64,000 nucleotides of DNA, from assembly GCA_946546945.1 (NCBI GenBank), contig CAMNOU010000003.1:62001-126000 (forward strand), in the 5' to 3' direction. The position numbers and the translations under genes were made by a program. Numbering within the stretch: position 1 is the first letter of the stretch; every line of letters begins with the position of its first letter. Shown piece by piece: positions 26,784 to 35,504 of this stretch. Under the pieces are notes generated by a model. That model was not told where the DNA came from, searched no databases, and worked only from the letters and a program-made list of their open reading frames with translations. Source of the stretch: an uncultured Lachnospiraceae bacterium (lineage in GTDB: Bacteria > Bacillota > Clostridia > Lachnospirales > Lachnospiraceae).

Positions 26784-27995
26784 CTATTTATCGTTTGCTG
26801 CTGCTACGCCGGGAAGTACTTTGCCCTCCAGGAATTCCAGAGAAGCGCCGCCGCCCGTGGAAATATGTGTCATCTTGTCTCCAAATCCCAGCTGATTAAC
26901 TGCAGCCGCTGAATCACCGCCGCCGATAATAGTGGTCGCATCTGTTTCTGCCAGCGCCTTTGCGACAGCGATCGTACCCTGTGCCAGCGTAGGATTCTCA
27001 AAGACACCCATCGGCCCGTTCCAGACAACTGTCTTCGCGGATTTTACTGCATTGGCATAAAGTTCCTGTGTCTTCGGTCCGATGTCGCAGCCTTCACGGT
27101 CTGCCGGCATGTTATCGGAATCATATACCTCAACATCCACCGGCGCGTCGATGGGATCCGGGAATTTTGCAATGGTCACAGAGTCTGCCGGAAGGAGCAG
27201 TTCCTTGCCCAGCTTCTTTGCCTTTTCAATCATTTCCTTACAATAATCTAATTTTGTATCATCTACCAGAGAATTGCCGATTTCATAACCCATGGCCTTC
27301 TGGAATGTATATGCCATACCTCCGCCGATGATCAGAGTGTCGCATTTTTCGAGAAGGTTTGAGATAACATTCAGCTTGTCCGCTACCTTCGCGCCTCCCA
27401 GGATCGCGACAAACGGTCTGACCGGATTCTCAACAGCATTTCCGAGGAAATCAATTTCCTTCTGCATCAGATATCCGACAACAGCGGTATCTGCCAGCGA
27501 AGCCACACCGACATTCGAGCAGTGCGCTCTGTGTGCAGTACCAAACGCGTCATTCACAAAAACATCACAGATGGATGCCAGATCTTTGGAGAAAGCCTCT
27601 CCGTTTTTGGTCTCTTCCGGGCGGAAACGGGTATTCTCCAGAAGAATAACATCTCCGTCTTTCATTGCTTCCACGGCTGCGCGGGCATTCGGTCCCACTA
27701 CTTCCGGATCAGCAGCGAATTTCACTTCCTGACCGAGGAGCTCTGATAAACGTGCTGCAACAGGTGCCAGAGTTTTCGTTTTTTTGTCTTCCTCTGTCTT
27801 TACCTTTCCAAGATGCGAGCACAGGATCACTTTCCCACCGTCCGCAATCAGCTTTTTAATGGTCGGCAGCGCTGCTGTCAGACGGTTTTCATCTGTAATC
27901 ACACCATCCTTCAACGGCACATTAAAATCACATCTGCAAAGAACTCTTAACCCCTTCACATTGATATCGTCAACCGTTTTCTTATTCAATCCCAT
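26784..27995 (-). CDS. pgk: Phosphoglycerate kinase
   Basis: 403 residues. Signature [15 protein letters not shown] near the N-terminus, hinge and nucleotide segments [20 protein letters not shown] and [17 protein letters not shown], and C-terminal [13 protein letters not shown] with [16 protein letters not shown]. Makes ATP from 1,3-bisphosphoglycerate. Follows gap by 95 bases, in which a hairpin (28031-28059) may lower read-through. Confidence 0.98.
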   Translation of the reverse strand: MGLNKKTVDDINVKGLRVLCRCDFNVPLKDGVITDENRLTAALPTIKKLIADGGKVILCSHLGKVKTEEDKKTKTLAPVAARLSELLGQEVKFAADPEVVGPNARAAVEAMKDGDVILLENTRFRPEETKNGEAFSKDLASICDVFVNDAFGTAHRAHCSNVGVASLADTAVVGYLMQKEIDFLGNAVENPVRPFVAILGGAKVADKLNVISNLLEKCDTLIIGGGMAYTFQKAMGYEIGNSLVDDTKLDYCKEMIEKAKKLGKELLLPADSVTIAKFPDPIDAPVDVEVYDSDNMPADREGCDIGPKTQELYANAVKSAKTVVWNGPMGVFENPTLAQGTIAVAKALAETDATTIIGGGDSAAAVNQLGFGDKMTHISTGGGASLEFLEGKVLPGVAAANDK

Positions 27996-28026
27996 AGCAA
28001 AATCTCCTTTTCTTTATTTCCATAAA

Positions 28027-28059
28027 CAAACGGGATCCGGTCCTGTTGACCGGACCCCG
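28027..28059 (-). terminator. Hairpin between gap and pgk
   Basis: CGGG-TCCGGTC / GACCGGA-CCCG with one A/C mismatch and a CTGTT loop. On the minus strand it is followed by TTTGTTTATGG, a moderate T-rich tail. Likely a partial terminator that makes gap more abundant than pgk-tpiA. Confidence 0.65.
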
Positions 28060-28090
28060 CTGAGTCACCTATTTTTGTCAGAAATACCTC

Positions 28091-29104
28091 TTATTTAAGG
28101 CCTGCAAAATATTTGATTGTACGAACCATCTGGCTTGTGTAACTGTTCTCATTATCATACCAGGAAACGATCTGAACCTGTGTTGTGCCATTATCAAGAG
28201 GCAGCACCATCGTCTGTGTGGCATCAAACAGAGCACCATAGGTCATTCCGATGATATCGGAAGAAACAATCTCGTCCTCATTGTAACCGAAGGACTCATT
28301 TGCTGCAGCCTTCATTGCGGCATTGATCTCGTCAACCGTAACGCTTCCCTCAACAACAGCATTCAAAAGTGTAGTAGAACCTGTCGGAGTAGGAACACGC
28401 TGTGCGGCACCGATCAGTTTGCCGTCCAGTTCCGGAATAACAAGGCCGATTGCCTTTGCAGCACCTGTGCTGTTGGGAACGATATTGATCGCAGCTGCGC
28501 GGGATCTTCTCAGGTCGCCCTTTCTCTGCGGTCCGTCCAGTGTCATCTGATCACCGGTGTAAGCATGAATGGTGCACATGATACCGGATTTGATCGGCAC
28601 CAGATCATTTAATGCTTTTGTCATGGGAGCCAGGCAGTTTGTAGTACAGGAAGCTGCGGAAATAATGGTATCTTCTGCTTTCAGGATATCCTGATTAACG
28701 TTATAGACAACGGTCGGAAGATCATTTCCTGCCGGAGCAGAAATAACAACTTTCTTCGCACCCGCATTGATATGCGCCTGTGCTTTTGCTTTTGAAGTAT
28801 AGAAACCGGAACACTCCAGAACCACATCTACATCCAGAGCACCCCAGGGACAATTGTTTGCGTCCGGCTCTGCATAGATTTTAATCTCTTTCCCGTCAAC
28901 TGTGATGGAATCCTCTCCTGCAAAAACAGTCTCTGCTTTCGCATATCTTCCCTGAGAAGAGTCATATTTTAACAAATGTGCCAGCATCTTCGGGCTGGTA
29001 AGATCATTGATTGCTACGATTTCATATCCTTCTGCCCCGAACATCTGTCTGAAAGCAAGACGGCCGATACGGCCAAAACCATTAATTGCAACTTTTACTG
29101 CCAT
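28091..29104 (-). CDS. gap: Glyceraldehyde-3-phosphate dehydrogenase, type I
   Basis: 337 residues. NAD-binding start [16 protein letters not shown], catalytic Cys in [12 protein letters not shown] (about 155), phosphate site in [14 protein letters not shown] and [14 protein letters not shown] at the C-terminus. Oxidative phosphorylation step of glycolysis. First gene of the gap-pgk-tpiA block, with a strong promoter at 29179-29207 and a TAGGAGGAATG ribosome site. Confidence 0.98.
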   Translation of the reverse strand: MAVKVAINGFGRIGRLAFRQMFGAEGYEIVAINDLTSPKMLAHLLKYDSSQGRYAKAETVFAGEDSITVDGKEIKIYAEPDANNCPWGALDVDVVLECSGFYTSKAKAQAHINAGAKKVVISAPAGNDLPTVVYNVNQDILKAEDTIISAASCTTNCLAPMTKALNDLVPIKSGIMCTIHAYTGDQMTLDGPQRKGDLRRSRAAAINIVPNSTGAAKAIGLVIPELDGKLIGAAQRVPTPTGSTTLLNAVVEGSVTVDEINAAMKAAANESFGYNEDEIVSSDIIGMTYGALFDATQTMVLPLDNGTTQVQIVSWYDNENSYTSQMVRTIKYFAGLK

Positions 29105-29149
29105 ATTTCATTCCTCCTAGAATTTGATATAGTATATATCATTATTATT

Positions 29150-29207
29150 GCCGGATCAGCAATACCCGGCTGTTCTATATTTTACCGAATTCCAGGGAAG
29201 ATTTCAA
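29150..29207 (-). promoter_or_regulatory. Promoter and leader hairpin of the gap operon
   Basis: Minus strand -35 TTGAAA (29202-29207), 17 bp, -10 TAAAAT (29179-29184). The transcript would begin near 29172, immediately before a GCCGG/CCGGC stem-loop (29150-29170), a 5' end structure that could lengthen mRNA life. Confidence 0.65.
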
Positions 29208-29285
29208 TAGTTTCCGAGAGATAATTTCATTTTTTGTTAATTTTTTATCAATGCCCGGAGATAATCCGCTTCTTTCATCAGCACT

Positions 29286-29314
29286 TTGACATTTCCGCTA
29301 TCCTGATTTATGAT
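29286..29314 (+). promoter_or_regulatory. Strong promoter of the PHP phosphoesterase gene
   Basis: Perfect -35 TTGACA (29286-29291), 17-bp spacer, -10 TATGAT (29309-29314), followed by GGAGG at 29332-29336 and the start codon at 29342. Divergent from the gap promoter. Confidence 0.75.
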
Positions 29315-29341
29315 AGAACCATCTTTTTTTCGGAGGTTTTT

Positions 29342-30142
29342 ATGATGTGGGATGTCCATATGCACACTTCTTTTTCCGGTGACAGCGATACCGCTGTGCA
29401 AGACATGATTGAAATGGCCATCAGCCGGAATCTGGACGGGATCTGCATTACCGATCACCTGGATTTTGATTACCCGCAGGAGCCGGACCTTTTTCTTCTC
29501 GATCTCCCCCGTTATGATAAGGAGATCCGCAGATACCAGGCTCTCTACGCTGACCGTATTCCGGTCTGTTTCGGAATCGAACTGGGTCTTCAGCCGCATC
29601 TTGCAGACCGTCACCGCCGGATTCTTTGCGATTACGCTTTTGATTTTGTGATCGGGTCCTCCCATGTCGTTCACGGTACAGATCCCTATTATCCGGAATA
29701 TTACCACGGCCGCACAGAGGCAGAGGCATACCGGGAATATTTCGAGTCTATTCTGGAGAACATTGCCGCTTTCGATGATTTTGATGTCTACGGCCATATT
29801 GATTATGTCGTACGGTACGGTCCGAACAAAAATAACGAATACAGTTATGAAAAATATAAAGATGTTCTTGATGAGATCCTGCGTGTTCTCATCGAAAAAG
29901 GCAAAGGCATCGAAGTAAATACGGCCGGGTTCAAGTACGGGCTGGGACAGCCGAACCCGGCACAGGATGTGCTCTTCCGCTATCGTGAGTTAGGAGGCGA
30001 AATCATAACGCTCGGCGCGGACGCACACGTTCCGGAGCACGTGGCCTACGATTTTCACAAACTCCCGGATCTGCTGAAAGCCTGCGGTTTTTCCCGGTAT
30101 ACGGTGTTCCATAACCGCAAGCCTGAGTTTCTGAGCCTGTAA
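29342..30142 (+). CDS. PHP-domain phosphoesterase (histidinol-phosphatase type)
   Basis: 266 residues from the ATG at 29342 (a second ATG follows at once at 29345, with better spacing to GGAGG). PHP motifs for a three-metal site: DVHMHTSFSGDSD at the N-terminus, ICITDHLDF, GIELGLQPH, SSHVVHG, GHIDYVVRYG, EVNTAGFKYG and LGADAHVPEHVAYDF. The set matches HisK-type histidinol-phosphate phosphatases, but no other his gene is present, so the true substrate could be another phosphomonoester. The frame opens upstream at 29234 but includes the promoter. It converges with the cysteine desulfurase gene, leaving 6 bases between stops. Confidence 0.88.
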   Translation: MMWDVHMHTSFSGDSDTAVQDMIEMAISRNLDGICITDHLDFDYPQEPDLFLLDLPRYDKEIRRYQALYADRIPVCFGIELGLQPHLADRHRRILCDYAFDFVIGSSHVVHGTDPYYPEYYHGRTEAEAYREYFESILENIAAFDDFDVYGHIDYVVRYGPNKNNEYSYEKYKDVLDEILRVLIEKGKGIEVNTAGFKYGLGQPNPAQDVLFRYRELGGEIITLGADAHVPEHVAYDFHKLPDLLKACGFSRYTVFHNRKPEFLSL

Positions 30143-30148
30143 CATCTG

Positions 30149-31282
30149 TCAGCGAAGCTGCCGGATCAGACGTTTCATTGTTTCAAATGTCCGATCCAGC
30201 TCTTCCCCTGTCGTTTCTCTTCCAAGCGTAATGCGGATGGAGCTGAATGCCTGTTCTCTGGTGTTTCCGATCGCCAGCTGTACATGAGAAGGCGCATCGC
30301 TGCCGGCCGAGCATGCGGACGCGGCCGAAATACAGATCCCCTCCATGTCCATAAGCGCTACCAGTGCCTGGGCATTGACGCCGTCAATACACAGATTGAT
30401 ATTATTCGGCAGGCGCATATCAGGAGAGCCATTCAGCTTCACACCCTTTATTTCCGAAAACACACGCCGTAAAAATACGTTTCTCTGTCTGATTTCCTGT
30501 CTCATTTTCGTATAGAGTATCCTGTGTGAGATTCCTGCCGCCTTTCCCATTCCGACAATTCCGGGAACATTCTCTGTTCCTGCACGCATTCCTTTTTCCT
30601 GTACTCCTCCCAACATCCAGGGTGTCAGCTTCAATCTTTTCGCCGCATATAAAAATCCCGTTCCCTTGGGCCCGTTGAATTTGTGTCCGCTGGCGGACAG
30701 AAGATCAATTCCGGTCCGTTCCGGGAATACCGGTATCTGCCCGTACGCCTGCACTGCATCGGTATGAAACAGAATGTGATAACGGCGGGCGATCTGCGCG
30801 ATCTGATCCACCGGCTGAATGGTGCCGATCTCATTGTTTGCATACATCACAGAAATCAGTACCGTCTGCGGACAGATTGCCTTCTCCAGCTCAGAAAGCC
30901 GGATTCTCCCATCCGGTCCCACCGGAATATAGGTGATCCGCACGCCTTCCTTTTGCAGTCTTTCACATGTATGCAAAATCGCATGGTGTTCAATTACCGA
31001 TGTGATGATATGAGGCTGACTGCCCGAAGGTACCCGGTCCAGAGCCAGACGAAGGGCCCAGTTGTCCGATTCGGTTCCGCCGGATGTAAAAAAAATCTGA
31101 TCCGGGCCTGCCTCCAATGTGGATGCCACCGTTGTTCTGGCCTGTTCGACTGCCTTTTTGCTGTCCTCTCCCAGTTGATAAGCCGCCGAGGGATTTCCGT
31201 AACACGCATCCAGATATGGAATCATCGCTTCTTTTACTTCCAAAAAAGGACGGGTCGTGGCTGCATTATCCAGATAAATCAT
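30149..31282 (-). CDS. Cysteine desulfurase (NifS/IscS family)
   Basis: 377 residues. PLP-binding Lys in SASGHKFNGPKGTGF (about residue 195), His in VIEHHAIL, and the active-site Cys loop SAASACSAGSDAPSHV (about 320). Start MIYLDNAATTRPFLEVKEAM is typical. It takes sulfur from cysteine for Fe-S clusters or thiolated tRNA. No iscU or thiI neighbour lies downstream in this window, so the acceptor is unknown. AAAAGGAG precedes the ATG. Confidence 0.95.
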   Translation of the reverse strand: MIYLDNAATTRPFLEVKEAMIPYLDACYGNPSAAYQLGEDSKKAVEQARTTVASTLEAGPDQIFFTSGGTESDNWALRLALDRVPSGSQPHIITSVIEHHAILHTCERLQKEGVRITYIPVGPDGRIRLSELEKAICPQTVLISVMYANNEIGTIQPVDQIAQIARRYHILFHTDAVQAYGQIPVFPERTGIDLLSASGHKFNGPKGTGFLYAAKRLKLTPWMLGGVQEKGMRAGTENVPGIVGMGKAAGISHRILYTKMRQEIRQRNVFLRRVFSEIKGVKLNGSPDMRLPNNINLCIDGVNAQALVALMDMEGICISAASACSAGSDAPSHVQLAIGNTREQAFSSIRITLGRETTGEELDRTFETMKRLIRQLR

Positions 31283-31313
31283 CGATTCTCCTTTTCATTT
31301 TTTCAGCATATAT

Positions 31314-31343
31314 TATAAAAAAATCCGTCTGCCAAAGGCAGAC
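31314..31343. promoter_or_regulatory. Stem-loop between nifS-type gene and flippase gene
   Basis: GTCTGCC AAA GGCAGAC (31327-31343) with seven A before it. Read on the minus strand it is a stem followed by TTTTTTT, a plausible terminator of antisense or malY read-through transcripts. Read on the plus strand, a TATAAA box (31314-31319) would start transcription at the hairpin, giving a 5' stem-loop directly before the AGGAGG box. Either use is possible. Confidence 0.45.
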
Positions 31344-31356
31344 AGGAGGAACCGAT

Positions 31357-32748
31357 TTGCATCTTTTCAATCAGAAGGCCAATCGCCCGCTTTTGAAAAA
31401 TAAGTTTATTTCAGGCACCATCATCCTGACTGCCACCGGCTGTATCAGCAGATTCATCGGATTTTACTATAAAGTATTCCTGTCAAGGACAATTGGTGCG
31501 GAAGCACTGGGAATTTATCAACTTGTTTTTTCTGTTTTTTCTCTCATGGTATGTATCTCATCAGCCGGAATCCAGACTGCCATCTCACGCTCTGTCGCAG
31601 GCAGCAAAACAGGCCGGCAGCAGAAAGGATATCTGTTTGCCGGTCTGTCTGTTTCCCTGCTTTTGTCACTGTTTTGCATGATTCTGATCCGCACCAGAGC
31701 CGGATGGCTCTGCCATATCATGATGGATGATTCTGACGGTTCAGAGCTTTTGCATCTGATGTCCCTCGCCATCCCCTTTGCAAACATTCATTCCTGCATC
31801 AACGGATACTATTATGGATGCAAAAAAACGGCCGTACCCGCTCTTTCCCAGCTCATTGAACAGATCAGCCGTGTTTCAGCCGTATTTCTGATCTGGCAGA
31901 TCTCCCTGAGCGGGGGAACATTTTTTCTGCTGCGCGGGGTCATATGGGGAATCTTCATTGGGGAATTCGCCGCTGTCCTTTATTGCACATCGGCCATTCT
32001 GTTTACACAAAAAAAACCTGCATATTTCCATACAGGTTTTCATCGCGCAGCCAATTCCGCCATAAGCTCCGGGAGCGCTGTACGACGCACATACCATCAT
32101 CTGCTGCAGACAGCTGTTCCGCTTACCCTAAACCGTTTTCTGACGAGTATTCTTGCCAGCGCGGAGTCTGTCCTCATCCCTTTCTTTCTGCGCGCTTTCG
32201 GTTACACCAATGCTGACGCGCTGAGCGTTTACGGGATTCTCACCGGCATGGTCTTTTCTACCATCATGTTCCCATCCGTCATCAGCAATTCTCTTTCTGT
32301 CATGCTGATTCCGGCGATATCCGGGGCATGTCTTTCCGGCAATCCAGCGCTCCTGCACAAAACAGTCCGCCGGACCGTGGAACTTTGCATGATTTTCGGA
32401 TTGCTCAGCACACTTGGCTTTCTTCTGTTCGGAGACTGGATCGGTTCCCGGCTTTTTCATAATACACTGGCAGGAACTTACCTGACTACCCTAAGCTGGA
32501 TCTGTCCGTTCATTTTTCTTGGCAGTACTCTTTCCAGCATACTGCACGGGCTCGGAAAAGCTTCCATCACGCTGCTGATCAATCTGTCTGCCTCTCTTTT
32601 ACGCCTGAGTTTTATTTGTCTCGGGATCCCCGTCATTGGTCTGAAAGCCTATCTTTGGGGAATGCTTGTCAGCCAGATTCTGACCGCATCGGTATCATAT
32701 CTGTGCATCGTGCGCAAACGTCTTCTGGATACGCAGCATCGCATCTGA
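31357..32748 (+). CDS. Polysaccharide biosynthesis / SpoVB-MurJ-like lipid flippase
   Basis: 463 residues from the TTG at 31357, which has AGGAGG seven bases before; no ATG gives a better start, since the open frame reaches back to 31117 through the divergent gene. The protein is almost entirely hydrophobic, with 12 to 14 predicted helices, and has the MATE/MVF-type N-terminus GTIILTATGCISRFIGFYYKVFLSRTIGAEALGIYQL. This matches the putative polysaccharide biosynthesis (SpoVB-like) family, which moves undecaprenyl-linked sugars across the membrane. Its 3' end overlaps the malY-like gene by 54 bases, tail to tail. Not linked to the glycan operon at 43-63 kb. Confidence 0.9.
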   Translation: MHLFNQKANRPLLKNKFISGTIILTATGCISRFIGFYYKVFLSRTIGAEALGIYQLVFSVFSLMVCISSAGIQTAISRSVAGSKTGRQQKGYLFAGLSVSLLLSLFCMILIRTRAGWLCHIMMDDSDGSELLHLMSLAIPFANIHSCINGYYYGCKKTAVPALSQLIEQISRVSAVFLIWQISLSGGTFFLLRGVIWGIFIGEFAAVLYCTSAILFTQKKPAYFHTGFHRAANSAISSGSAVRRTYHHLLQTAVPLTLNRFLTSILASAESVLIPFFLRAFGYTNADALSVYGILTGMVFSTIMFPSVISNSLSVMLIPAISGACLSGNPALLHKTVRRTVELCMIFGLLSTLGFLLFGDWIGSRLFHNTLAGTYLTTLSWICPFIFLGSTLSSILHGLGKASITLLINLSASLLRLSFICLGIPVIGLKAYLWGMLVSQILTASVSYLCIVRKRLLDTQHRI

Positions 32749-33876
32749 AACAATACTGCGGGGGCACGCGATATTCATGCGCATAAATCCGGCTCCTTCT
32801 TCACCGAACATAGTGCCCTCATCGAGCCATATTCCTGCCTCATGCAGCATTTTATCTTTCAATTCATCGGCTTCCAGACCATATTCTCTGAAATCCAGCC
32901 AGAGCAGATAGGTGCCCTCCGGCTCAATCAGCTTCACCTTCGGAAGTCCGGCAGCCAGAAATCCTTTCACAAAATCAATATTGCCCTGCAGATAGACAAG
33001 CAGTTCTTCCAGCCATGCTTCTCCGCTTTCATATGCCGCCTGACACGCAAACTGCCCGAACAGGTTCGTCCCCATATACATGACCCGTTCCATCTCTCTC
33101 TGATAGCACTGCCGAAGCTCCGGATCTCTGATCACGACATTTGACAGCTGAAGTCCCGCCAGATTAAACGTCTTGCTGGGGGCTGTACAGATAATCGCAC
33201 GGGATGCAAACCGATCCTGCAATGTGCCAAAACAAGTATGCTTATGCCCCTTCAGGACAAAATCACAGTGAATCTCATCTGCCACAATGATCACCCCCTG
33301 CCTTTCGCAAATCTCACCCAGGCGAATCAGCTCTTCTTTCGTCCATACCCTGGATACCGGATTATGCGGACTGCAAAGCAAAAACAGGCGCACCCTGTTT
33401 TCTTTCATCTTTCTCTCCATATCCTCATAATCCATCACATATTTTCCGTCCTTCAGGATAAGCGGGTTATTCACAATCCTGCGGTCATTCTTTTCAATAA
33501 CCATAGAAAACGGATAGTAGACCGGCCGCTGGATCATGACCGCATCCCCAGGTTCTGTGAAGGCGCGGACAGCTGCTGCAAGAGCAAATACCACTCCCGG
33601 CGTATGAATGATCCACTCTTTTTCAATTTCCCACTGAAATCTGCGCCGAAACCATCCTGTGACCGCATCATAAAAATCATCCTGCTGAGCCATATAGCCA
33701 TAGATACCATGTGCAGCCGCCTTCTCCAGCCTTTCCTTCACCTCAGGAGCGGTTTCAAAATCCATATCCGCGACCCACATGGACAGGGCATCTTCTTTTA
33801 GTCCCATTTTTTCAAAATTACTGTATTTGATGCAGCTTGTCTTCTTTCTGTCTATTATTTTATCAAAATGATACAT
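32695..33876 (-). CDS. MalY/PatB-family PLP-dependent cystathionine beta-lyase
   Basis: 393 residues, fold type I aminotransferase. Characteristic start MYHFDKIIDRKKTSCIKYSN and LSMWVADMDFETAPEV; substrate motif CSPHNPVSRVWTKEEL; PLP Lys in CTAPSKTFNLAGLQLSNVVI (about 235). Likely cleaves cystathionine or cysteine conjugates to give homocysteine or pyruvate, ammonia and thiol. It begins only 10 bases past the efp terminator and has no visible promoter, so expression probably depends on read-through. Its last 54 bases are antisense to the flippase gene end. Confidence 0.93.
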   Translation of the reverse strand: MYHFDKIIDRKKTSCIKYSNFEKMGLKEDALSMWVADMDFETAPEVKERLEKAAAHGIYGYMAQQDDFYDAVTGWFRRRFQWEIEKEWIIHTPGVVFALAAAVRAFTEPGDAVMIQRPVYYPFSMVIEKNDRRIVNNPLILKDGKYVMDYEDMERKMKENRVRLFLLCSPHNPVSRVWTKEELIRLGEICERQGVIIVADEIHCDFVLKGHKHTCFGTLQDRFASRAIICTAPSKTFNLAGLQLSNVVIRDPELRQCYQREMERVMYMGTNLFGQFACQAAYESGEAWLEELLVYLQGNIDFVKGFLAAGLPKVKLIEPEGTYLLWLDFREYGLEADELKDKMLHEAGIWLDEGTMFGEEGAGFMRMNIACPRSIVSDAMLRIQKTFAHDAQI

Positions 33877-33886
33877 CCCTATTCCT

Positions 33887-33914
33887 CATAAAAAGAGCAG
33901 CACATTGGCTGCTC
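33887..33914 (-). terminator. Terminator after efp
   Basis: GAGCAGC / GCTGCTC (33895-33901 with 33908-33914), six-base loop, followed on the minus strand by TTTTTATG. The malY-like start codon lies 10 bases further on. Confidence 0.85.
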
Positions 33915-33939
33915 CCTTGTCTTTCTATTCTTTTCCCGA

Positions 33940-34497
33940 TTATACTCTGGACAGATAGTCACCCGTTCTGGTATCAATCTTGATTACATCACCAACCTCA
34001 ACAAACAGAGGAACGTTTACGACTGCCCCCGTCTCCACGGTAGCCGGCTTCGTTGCACCTGTTGCCGTATCGCCCTTAAACCCGGGTTCTGTTTCTGTAA
34101 TGGCGAGTTCTACAAACAGCGGCGGTTCAACCGCAAATACACTTCCTTTATATGCAAGCATTTTTACCATCTCGTTCTCTTTAACAAACTTAAGTGCCTC
34201 ACCGATATCGTCCTTGCTCAGCGCGATCTGATCATAGGTCTCAACATCCATAAAATAATACAGATCTCCATCATTATACAGATACTGTTTGTCTGATCTG
34301 TCAATATGAGCCTGCTCACATTTTTCCGTGGGACGGAATGTCTTCTCAACAACACCACCACTCACGATGTTTTTTAATTTTGTACGGACAAAAGCAGCGC
34401 CCTTTCCCGGTTTTACATGCTGAAATTCGATGACCTGATAAACACTACCCTCTATCTCAATGGTCATCCCATTTCTGAATTCACCTGCTTGTATCAT
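33940..34497 (-). CDS. efp: Elongation factor P
   Basis: 185 residues, three beta-barrel domains. Start [20 protein letters not shown]; modification loop [16 protein letters not shown] with Lys at the tip (about residue 32); C-terminal signature [17 protein letters not shown]. It relieves ribosome stalling at polyproline. A strong promoter at 34534-34562 and AAGGAGGAG before the ATG fit a highly expressed gene. Followed by a terminator. Confidence 0.98.
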   Translation of the reverse strand: MIQAGEFRNGMTIEIEGSVYQVIEFQHVKPGKGAAFVRTKLKNIVSGGVVEKTFRPTEKCEQAHIDRSDKQYLYNDGDLYYFMDVETYDQIALSKDDIGEALKFVKENEMVKMLAYKGSVFAVEPPLFVELAITETEPGFKGDTATGATKPATVETGAVVNVPLFVEVGDVIKIDTRTGDYLSRV

Positions 34498-34533
34498 TCA
34501 ATACTCCTCCTTGCGTATATCACTATTGTGACT

Positions 34534-34562
34534 ATTGTAAATGAAATATAAATATTTTTCAA
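34534..34562 (-). promoter_or_regulatory. Promoter of efp
   Basis: Minus strand -35 TTGAAA (34557-34562), 17-bp AT-rich spacer, -10 TACAAT (34534-34539), about 37 bases before the ATG. Confidence 0.7.
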
Positions 34563-34642
34563 CTGTTTTATGCAAAAAACAGCCTGATTGCACTTTCTCT
34601 GATAAAGTACTGATGCCCAAAAGAGCGGCACCGGAGATTCTG

Positions 34643-35101
34643 TCAGGAATCCTTATCCAGCATTTTCTTAAGTTCATTGACAAACGTATTGACATCTTTG
34701 AACTCACGGTAAACCGAGGCAAAACGCACATAAGCGACTGCTTCGAGGTCTTTCAGCTTATCCATGACAAGCTCACCGACCACGCTGCTGGGGATTTCCT
34801 TCTCTTCCATACTGTACAGCTCTGTCTCTACAGCATCGACCAGTTTCTCGATCTCATTTGCAGAAACCGGTCTCTTATGGCAGGCACGAAGCACCCCTGC
34901 CTCAATCTTGGAACGGTCATATGGTTCCCGGTTATTATCCTTCTTGATAATCATGAGAGGAATCGTCTCAACCTTTTCAAATGTTGTAAACCGTTTCCCG
35001 CAGTCATCACAACTCCTCCTGCGGCGGATCGCATAATTATCATCCGCCGGCCGGGAATCGATTACTCTTGTGTTGTCACTGCTGCAAAAAGGACATTTCA
35101 T
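34643..35101 (-). CDS. nrdR: Transcriptional repressor NrdR
   Basis: 152 residues. N-terminal zinc ribbon (MKCPFCSSDNTRVIDSR and CDDCGKRFTTFE) followed by an ATP-cone (about 49-140, IIKKDNNREPYDRSKIEAGV). It senses ATP/dATP and represses ribonucleotide reductase genes by binding NrdR boxes. No nrd gene or NrdR box pair was noticed here. Downstream of the YlmC-like gene by 56 bases and probably transcribed with it from the ychF promoter. Confidence 0.97.
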   Translation of the reverse strand: MKCPFCSSDNTRVIDSRPADDNYAIRRRRSCDDCGKRFTTFEKVETIPLMIIKKDNNREPYDRSKIEAGVLRACHKRPVSANEIEKLVDAVETELYSMEEKEIPSSVVGELVMDKLKDLEAVAYVRFASVYREFKDVNTFVNELKKMLDKDS

Positions 35102-35157
35102 CTTTTTATCCTCCGATGCTTTTCCATTACTCCGTAAAGCAGACTGTCTGCCTTACT

Positions 35158-35412
35158 CTACAGTTTTTTCAGCACATCTTTTTCACATACATCCACCAGG
35201 ATAACGTCCGGACCGATCCGGACAATTTTGTCCCAGCAGATAATATATTCACTGTCACATCCGATATAATGAAACCATTTTGCCGGTCCTCTGATGACAA
35301 GAGCGCTGATGTGTCCGCTGCACTGATCAAAAACAAGATCACTGATACATCCCAGACACTTACAGTCAGATATGTTTACCACTTCTTTTTTCGTTAAATC
35401 AGAAAAACGCAT
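35158..35412 (-). CDS. YlmC/YmxH-type PRC-barrel protein
   Basis: 84 residues from the ATG at 35412. The sequence MRFSDLTKKEVVNISDCKCL begins a short PRC barrel as in sporulation-associated YlmC/YmxH proteins, ending with IVRIGPDVILVDV. The frame is open to 35475 and another ATG lies at 35442, but the family usually starts at MRFSDL; the ribosome site for this start is weak (AAAAAGGG, rather distant), so the exact start is uncertain. Function in spore formers is not established. Lies between ychF and nrdR. Confidence 0.85.
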   Translation of the reverse strand: MRFSDLTKKEVVNISDCKCLGCISDLVFDQCSGHISALVIRGPAKWFHYIGCDSEYIICWDKIVRIGPDVILVDVCEKDVLKKL

Positions 35413-35504
35413 AGAACCAGCTATTCTACCCTTTTTCCTTATCATATGCCGTCTGTGTTTTTTCTGCCACAACAAGAGAAGTCCGTCTGATATGCCCTTG
35501 GGGG

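Noticed and set aside
29234-29341. N-terminal extension of the PHP phosphoesterase
   Set aside because: The extension spans a consensus promoter and the ribosome binding site; the ATG at 29342 begins the conserved family start.
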